Source of the DNA: DUOH01 sp036562625
GTDB lineage: Bacteria > Bacillota > UBA4882 > UBA10575
Assembly: GCA_036562625.1 (NCBI GenBank)
Contig: DATCJV010000150.1
Location: 1-12,213, forward strand
Length of the DNA: 12,213 nucleotides
Reading direction: 5' to 3'
How positions within the stretch are numbered: the stretch's first letter is position 1; every line of letters begins with the position of its first letter. Of this stretch, positions 8,021 to 12,213 are shown one piece after another. The notes below the pieces were generated by a model that searched no databases, was not told the DNA's origin, and saw only the letters and a list, made by a program, of their open reading frames with translations. A program made the translations under genes and the position numbers.

Positions 8021-8970
8021 CGCTCATCACCTACCCTGATCTGCATAAAGGCCAGCATGGCCACGATTAGGAAGACAACAAAAGAAATGGCCGCCGCATA
8101 CCCAAAACGGGGTGAATAAACAAACGACAACTTATATATATATTGGGAGATGGAGAGCGTGGAGTTGGCCGGCCCGCCATTGGTTAAATTCATCGTCTCA
8201 TCAAATATTTGCAGGGTTCCATTGGTCGACATAATTGTAGTCAACAGGATGATGGGTTTCAGAAGGGGAATGGTAATCCGGAAAAAACGGGAGAAAGCAT
8301 TGGCGCCATCGATTTTTGCCGCTTCATAAATAGAAGAGTTTATATTCTGTAAACCGGCCAAGTAAAAAATCATGTTATATCCGGTCCATCTCCAGGTAAG
8401 GGCGATTACAATCAGGATTCGCGCCGTCCATGGGTGACCAATCCAATTAATCGGCCTGTCAATTACGGAAAGTTTTATGAAAAGCGCATTGACGAAGCCA
8501 TCCAGGGCGAACATGGAGCGAAAGATAATGGCGTAAGAGACTAATGAAGTAGCACAAGGCAGAAATAAAGCTGTACGGAACAGACTCCTGCCTTTCAGCT
8601 TTTCATCATTAATCAGGCTGGCTAGGATTAATGCGAAAAAAAGCATCATTGGCACCTGGAGGACTAAATAAATAAAGACGTTACTGAGGGAAGTCTTGAA
8701 CAAGGGGTCAAGGAAGATTCTTTTATAATTTGCCAGTCCGGCAAAGCGTATATTGGCGCCCACCCCTGTTTGAAAAGACAACACAAAGGCCCGGAATATT
8801 GGATAAAAATAAAAGATCAAGATGAGGAGGGACGCAGGCAGGACAAACCCCCACCCAATCATATTCTGCTTTTCTTTTAGCTTCATTACTTTATTCGGTT
8901 TTTCGTTCATCAGCAGTAATTTTTCCAGTTTCTGTTTTTCCGGTGTTGATTCTCTTTCCATCATTATCAT
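8017..8970 (-). CDS. Sugar ABC transporter permease, MalF type
   Basis: This 317-residue permease has a charged cytoplasmic N-terminus of about 35 residues and then six hydrophobic segments (first at 38-60). The EAA loop is at 216-236 (EAAKIDGANAFSRFFRITIP), followed by the family motif NLTNGGPANST (261-271). It pairs with the MalG-type permease encoded immediately downstream, with which it shares a 4-base ATGA overlap. AAGGAGG lies 4 bases before the ATG at 8970. In-frame ATGs at 8964 and 8961 are further from the Shine-Dalgarno and could also serve, changing only the first two or three residues. A 344-base gap separates it from the binding-protein gene, so its level may be set separately. 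Confidence 0.95.
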   Translation of the reverse strand: MIMMERESTPEKQKLEKLLLMNEKPNKVMKLKEKQNMIGWGFVLPASLLILIFYFYPIFRAFVLSFQTGVGANIRFAGLANYKRIFLDPLFKTSLSNVFIYLVLQVPMMLFFALILASLINDEKLKGRSLFRTALFLPCATSLVSYAIIFRSMFALDGFVNALFIKLSVIDRPINWIGHPWTARILIVIALTWRWTGYNMIFYLAGLQNINSSIYEAAKIDGANAFSRFFRITIPLLKPIILLTTIMSTNGTLQIFDETMNLTNGGPANSTLSISQYIYKLSFVYSPRFGYAAAISFVVFLIVAMLAFMQIRVGDER

Positions 8971-9028
8971 TATCCCTCCTTCCCGTCTGGGATGTTACCA
9001 ATCCTGACACCCCACAGTTATTACGTGA

Positions 9029-9118
9029 AGTAAAGAGCTTTATAAGACGCTGTTTCGGAAGGCTATTGAAGAAAACAAGCAGATGGGCATAGCTGAACTC
9101 CCCCCGGATCACTCATGA
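9029..9118 (+). pseudogene. Possible C-terminal remnant of a decayed gene
   Basis: Following a TGA, 29 sense codons read SKELYKTLFRKAIEENKQMG and on to a TGA at 9116-9118. The amphipathic, charged helical composition is more protein-like than chance frames nearby, yet there is no start or ribosome binding site. The frame before it is blocked. It might be the tail of a frameshifted, truncated gene on the plus strand, opposite to the operon. Weak evidence. Confidence 0.15.
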
Positions 9119-9178
9119 CTGCGGTATAAACCGGTCAGGCCTGACCGGATCCAAAGGATATACATACTTTCTATCCAT
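9113..9178 (-). CDS. Possible small protein or leader peptide, 21 residues
   Basis: ATG at 9178 is preceded at 7 bases by AAAAGGAG (9193-9186), one of the best ribosome binding sites in the window. The predicted peptide begins MDRKYVYPLDPVRPDRF and stops at TGA 9115-9113. Codons 10-16 coincide with the 18-base palindrome, so ribosomes reading this frame would open that hairpin. The stop overlaps a second ATG (ATGA), but the frame that follows is only 17 codons. It could be a leader peptide governing readthrough into the permease genes, an independent micropeptide, or the surviving start of a lost gene. I do not recognise it. Confidence 0.35.
   Translation of the reverse strand: MDRKYVYPLDPVRPDRFIPQS
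9131..9148 (-). promoter_or_regulatory. Perfect 18-base palindrome; possible weak terminator or operator
   Basis: CCGGTCAGGCCTGACCGG is self-complementary along its full length. As minus-strand RNA it gives a 7-bp GC-rich stem with a GGCC loop followed by UUUAU, a short U-run suggesting partial termination. Such hairpins after binding-protein genes commonly keep permease levels lower. As DNA it could equally be a dimeric regulator's operator. Both readings are inference. Confidence 0.45.
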
Positions 9179-9314
9179 ATCCAGGCTCCTTTTCTACTTT
9201 GAAGCGTTACATCCATACACCCACCTGCTCAAAGCGGATATTATTCCGGTTAAATATTTATTGTCACCTGCTTAGTGAGTCGGACCGAAGAACTTATCTT
9301 TCACATGTTTACTC

Positions 9315-10610
9315 TTATTCCGCGACCATTAGGAACTTCACTGCTTCTTCGGCTTCCCGCAAAGCGGAATCTATGTCCATTCCGGACAGGATCCGTGTAA
9401 TGGCGGTTCCCACGGCTTCTCTGGCTTCATAATTATAAACACCATATTTTACCTGTGGCACCTTCGCGGCATACTCAGTGATGTTGGCATAGATGGCCTG
9501 CCCGCCGAAGAAGTCATGAGGTTCATTATAAACATGACTGTCTCCGGCCGGAAGATAAGTGGCCAGCGCTCCCGAAGAGGGCAGGATTGTTTCGTATAAT
9601 TCGACACTTCCGGCAAAAGTATGGTTCAGGAAATCTATAGCCACATCCGCATTTTTTGAAGCGGCCAACACCATCCAGCTGGAGCCGCCTTGATTGCTAT
9701 AGTTGGTAGCTTTAGCCGCCTTCAATAACCTGGGAATATTTGTTATTCTCCACAAACCTTTATGCTCTGTTTGTGTAGTAATCGAGCCTATAATCCAGCA
9801 CCCGTTAATGGTACCCGCCACTATACCTGTAGTGAATGAACTGATATATTGTTCCCAGTCGTTTACTTGAACCAGCACGCCACTTTTGACCAGATCAATA
9901 TAGACGTCAATTACTTCCCGTAAGACATCATTCTCGGCAATGTATACTTCGCCATTTTCATCAAAAAGCCATGACCCAGCACTCTGGAGCATGATCATCA
10001 ACAGATCCGGGCTCTCGGCCACACATGACAGTAAAGGTTTTCCGGTCTTGGCCAGTACGTCCCGGCCGATCTTTAGGTATTCGGCCCATGTAATATCGGT
10101 GAAATCTTCTACAGTATAGCCGGCCTCCTGTAAGACATCAGCCCGCAGGGCATTAATTGCCGTCCCGTTATCAAACGGCACCGCATAGTTCCTATTATTG
10201 ACCTTGGTCAAGGCTATCTTGTAATCGGCAAATTTCGAGAAGTCAATCCCGGAATCAGATAAATCAACAAAGGTCCCCGGATAATTGATGACGTTTTTGG
10301 CCAGGGCATTATCTTGCATCAGTAAGATGTCCGGTAGTGTAGAGGTCTGCCCTGAAAGGACCGCTGTGGTTAATTTAGTCTGTATATCATTCCATGGTGT
10401 TTCCACAACATTGATATTTACCTGAGGTTCCTTCCTCTTGTAGATTTTAGCCGCTTCCTCCATGGCGTAAATATTGAAGGCAGGATCCCAACACCAGACC
10501 GTAATGGTTTTTTCTCTCTCCTCCCGCGCGGGAAGAATCAACGAGCCAATCAAGACTAAAAGAACCAACAACACCACCACCAGGATGGAGAGGACCAAAC
10601 TTCTTTTCAC
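9315..10610 (-). CDS. Extracellular sugar-binding protein of an ABC importer (family 1)
   Basis: This 431-residue product is of the MalE/UgpB-like solute-binding type. After the membrane segment comes TITVWCWDPAFNIYAMEEAA (35-54), the usual first strand and helix. Further typical stretches are LPDILLMQDN and YAVPFDNGTA, where ligand-binding proteins of this class read YAVP. The GTG start at 10610 is chosen because AAAGGAGG ends 8 bases upstream; the frame continues to 10643 without such a site. The N-terminus is KR plus about 22 hydrophobic residues (5-26), but there is no lipobox cysteine, unlike most Firmicutes binding proteins. It may therefore be held by an uncleaved helix or cleaved and trapped in the wall. 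It is the first gene of the operon and should deliver a galactose-containing oligosaccharide to the two permeases. Confidence 0.92.
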   Translation of the reverse strand: MKRSLVLSILVVVLLVLLVLIGSLILPAREEREKTITVWCWDPAFNIYAMEEAAKIYKRKEPQVNINVVETPWNDIQTKLTTAVLSGQTSTLPDILLMQDNALAKNVINYPGTFVDLSDSGIDFSKFADYKIALTKVNNRNYAVPFDNGTAINALRADVLQEAGYTVEDFTDITWAEYLKIGRDVLAKTGKPLLSCVAESPDLLMIMLQSAGSWLFDENGEVYIAENDVLREVIDVYIDLVKSGVLVQVNDWEQYISSFTTGIVAGTINGCWIIGSITTQTEHKGLWRITNIPRLLKAAKATNYSNQGGSSWMVLAASKNADVAIDFLNHTFAGSVELYETILPSSGALATYLPAGDSHVYNEPHDFFGGQAIYANITEYAAKVPQVKYGVYNYEAREAVGTAITRILSGMDIDSALREAEEAVKFLMVAE

Positions 10611-10858
10611 CTTGTTTTCCTCCTTTGGCAAAATAATTTCCACCGCATAAATACAGATAAAATTCTATTACCTGCACCACCTCGCTAACATTTACTCCGC
10701 GCCTAACCGGACCCGGGCTTCACCTCTGCTCATCCTCCCTTTTTTACCATCAATTACCTTTCTTTACTGCGAAGTAGCAAAGGGTCCCAGGCAATAAACG
10801 GAATAAATTGAAAACAAATATAATTATTATTTCTATAGAATACTTTCATTTCCTTTTT
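10611..10858 (-). other. Long 5' leader of the sugar-uptake operon
   Basis: About 240 bases between the predicted start site and the GTG start codon. A 10-bp palindrome TTCTATAGAA (10831-10840) lies 10-20 bases inside the transcript and could be an operator. A 13-codon frame from ATG near 10727 is preceded by GGGAGG with no spacer and is not called. I see no known riboswitch pattern, and no cre site that fits the CcpA consensus. Confidence 0.45.
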
Positions 10859-10886
10859 TTTATAAACATTTTTTACCTTCAGTCAA
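10859..10886 (-). promoter_or_regulatory. Promoter of the sugar-uptake operon
   Basis: Minus strand: -35 TTGACT (10886-10881), 16-base spacer, -10 TATAAA (10864-10859); each hexamer matches sigma-A consensus at 5 of 6. It lies immediately after the EF-G-like gene's terminator, and transcription would start near 10852. No other promoter between here and the binding-protein gene is as good. Confidence 0.7.
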
Positions 10887-10909
10887 AGTTGAAAAGATTG
10901 GGAAGTACG

Positions 10910-10957
10910 AAAAAACCCCCTGCGCGTAAAGGAATCTCCTTTACGTGCAGGGGGTTT
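10910..10957 (-). terminator. Intrinsic terminator of the EF-G-like gene
   Basis: Minus strand: an arm from 10957 to 10937 and its complement from 10933 to 10913, with a 3-base loop, give a stem of about 21 bp with a single A-C mismatch near the middle. CCCCCTGC pairs with GCAGGGGG at the base. It runs into six T (10915-10910). It begins 31 bases after the stop codon at 10988. On the plus strand the U-run would be only three, so it mainly serves the minus-strand gene. Confidence 0.92.
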
Positions 10958-10987
10958 GGCTACACAATCGGATATTTATCCTACCGC

Positions 10988-12213
10988 TTACTGTTCGGCT
11001 TTTGCAGCGGCGATTACCTCTTCAGCAATATTGGCCGGGACTTCTTCGTAATGGTCAAAGGTTAAAGTGAAATCGCCCCGTCCTTGGGTCATGGAACGCA
11101 GGTCAATGGAGTATTGAAAAACCTCGGCCAAGGGAACATGAGCCCGAATAATCTGCATACCGTCCTGGGGTTCCATCCCGAGGATCCGTCCCCGCTTCTT
11201 ATTCAAGTCACCCATGATATCACCCATGTATTCTTCAGGCACCGTCACCTCAATCAACATCACAGGCTCCAACAGAATAGGTTTAGCGTCCATAAACCCT
11301 TTTTTCAAGGCCATGGAGGCAGCGATTTTAAAGGCCATTTCAGAGGAGTCCACGCTATGATAGGAACCGTCAAATAAAGTCGCGCGTATATCCACCACCG
11401 GATACCCGGCCAGGATGCCTTCTTCCATCGTCTCCCGCAGTCCTTTTTCCACCGCAGGAATATATTGTTTTGGAACAGCGCCGCCGAAAATTTTGTCCAC
11501 AAATTCAAAGCCGCTCCCGGTTGGCAAAGGTTCAAACTCCAGCCAAACATGGCCATATTGACCACGACCCCCGGATTGCTTCTTATGCTTACCCTCTACC
11601 TTTACCGTTCCTTTAATCGTTTCTCTATAAGGAACTTTCGGGGTCTTTAATTCCACCTCTACGCCGAATTTTTTCTGTAGTTTGCTGGTAATTACCTCCA
11701 GATGGAGATCACCCAAACCGGAGAGGATTAATTCATTGGTAGTGGTATCCTTCTCTATTTTAATCGAAGGGTCCTCCTCCCTCAACCTGGCCAAGCCGGA
11801 TCCGATCTTATCCTCATCCCCTTTGCCTTTAGGCACAACAGCCATGGACAGCTTTGGCTGGGGGAAGTCAATGGGAGGGATAATAACCTGATTATCCTTG
11901 AGGCAGAGAGTATCTCCGGTCTCGGTGTACTGCAGTTTCGCCACAGCGCCGATATCTCCGGCGGTGATTTGGGAGACAGGTTCTTGGTTCTTCCCTTTGA
12001 TGATGAAAAGCTGCCCTATTCTCTCGTCTTGATTCCGGGTGGCGTTCCAGATATGGGAGTCGGATTTCAATACCCCGGAATAGACCCGAAAGAGAGTCAA
12101 TTTTCCAACAAACGGGTCGGCCATGGTCTTAAAGACCAACGCAGCAGTAGCCCCCTCGGCCTCCGGAACCAATTCCATTTCTTCACCGTTTTGTCCTTTA
12201 TGGACTTTAATAG
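10988..12213 (-). CDS. fusA: Elongation factor G-like GTPase, C-terminal part (5' end outside the window)
   Basis: The frame stays open to the window edge, giving 407 residues plus a stop. It lacks the GTPase domain and begins at domain II (ALVFKTMADPFVGKLTLFRVYSG). Domain III follows (REEDPSIKIEKD.., LSGLGDLHLEV), then domain IV (KQSGGRGQYGHVWLEFEPLP, GGAVPKQYIPAVEKGLRE, DGSYHSVDSSEMAFKIA) and domain V (LLEPVMLIEVTVPEEYMGDIMGDLNKKRG through TQGRGDFTLTFDHYEEVP). Details such as KTPKVPYRETI, the GKHKKQSGG linker and VPKQYIPAVEKG resemble the EF-G-like paralogue group (EF-G2 type) more than housekeeping EF-G. The missing G domain would settle this. An internal ATG at 12178 is not the start, since in-frame codons continue upstream. 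It ends at a strong terminator. The gene is not beside rpsL/rpsG as classical fusA is on its visible side. Confidence 0.93.
   Translation of the reverse strand, partial: IKVHKGQNGEEMELVPEAEGATAALVFKTMADPFVGKLTLFRVYSGVLKSDSHIWNATRNQDERIGQLFIIKGKNQEPVSQITAGDIGAVAKLQYTETGDTLCLKDNQVIIPPIDFPQPKLSMAVVPKGKGDEDKIGSGLARLREEDPSIKIEKDTTTNELILSGLGDLHLEVITSKLQKKFGVEVELKTPKVPYRETIKGTVKVEGKHKKQSGGRGQYGHVWLEFEPLPTGSGFEFVDKIFGGAVPKQYIPAVEKGLRETMEEGILAGYPVVDIRATLFDGSYHSVDSSEMAFKIAASMALKKGFMDAKPILLEPVMLIEVTVPEEYMGDIMGDLNKKRGRILGMEPQDGMQIIRAHVPLAEVFQYSIDLRSMTQGRGDFTLTFDHYEEVPANIAEEVIAAAKAEQ

Larger units (their letters stand above)
8971..9314. other. Intergenic region between the binding-protein and permease genes
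   Basis: 344 bases, long for the inside of a transporter operon. It holds a 21-codon ORF with a good ribosome binding site (9113-9178), an 18-base perfect palindrome (9131-9148) and a plus-strand open stretch of 29 codons (9029-9118) that reads like a protein C-terminus. I found no convincing sigma-A promoter for the permease genes, so readthrough from upstream is presumed. The longer minus-strand frame at 8891-9112 runs into the permease gene in another frame and is not called. Confidence 0.55.

Noticed and set aside
8891..9112. 73-codon minus-strand frame overlapping the MalF-type permease start
   Set aside because: It overlaps the permease N-terminus out of frame, begins at a weak start, and its second half is only another reading of the permease 5' end.
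9063..9116. 17-codon frame starting at the ATGA overlap after the 21-codon ORF
   Set aside because: It is too short and of no recognisable composition. The overlap alone is not enough to call coupling.
9197..9214. Possible CcpA cre site (TTGAAGCGTTACA)
   Set aside because: It is shorter than the cre consensus and the central CG is offset, so the half-sites do not align.
10808..11065. 85-codon plus-strand frame across the EF-G terminator
   Set aside because: It crosses the operon promoter and the strong terminator hairpin and ends antisense in the EF-G gene. It has no ribosome binding site.

Overview
The window looks like chromosomal DNA from a spore-forming member of the Bacillota (Firmicutes). 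The evidence is a Firmicutes-type 16S rRNA gene with tandem sigma-A-like rrn promoters, strong AGGAGG-type ribosome binding sites on most genes, intrinsic terminators with U-tracts, and two promoters that fit the sporulation factor sigma-K. The 16S sequence may belong to a little-cultured lineage (Limnochordia/Hydrogenispora-like is my guess, low confidence). Nothing here looks like a phage, plasmid, IS element or CRISPR array.

Layout. (1) 1-1223: 5' four-fifths of a 16S rRNA gene on the minus strand, cut by the window edge; its leader and two promoters run back to about 1729. (2) 1889-2638 (minus) and 2747-3433 (plus): a divergent pair, a low-complexity acidic protein and a degenerate SIS-fold protein, separated by 108 bases that hold two overlapping sigma-K-like promoters. 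(3) 3434-4735 (minus): a B12-binding-domain radical SAM protein, convergent with the SIS gene; the two stop codons abut with no spacer. (4) 5085-10886 (minus): a sugar-uptake operon in the order promoter, solute-binding protein, a 344-base gap with a possible 21-codon ORF and a hairpin, two ABC permeases, a GH42 beta-galactosidase, terminator. (5) 10910-12213 (minus): terminator and the C-terminal two thirds of an EF-G-like GTPase, cut by the right edge.

How the genes fit together. The solute-binding protein should capture a galactose-containing oligosaccharide outside the cell and the two permeases import it. The cytoplasmic GH42 enzyme, which has no signal peptide, should release galactose from it. 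No ATP-binding subunit is encoded in this cluster, so the importer probably borrows a shared MsmK/UgpC-type ATPase encoded elsewhere.

The least ordinary parts are the divergent pair with paired sigma-K-like promoters (a candidate spore-surface locus), the small ORF that contains a palindrome inside the transporter operon, and an A-B-C repeat set in the rrn leader that could form alternative hairpins. No clear-cut new defence or mobile system is visible.
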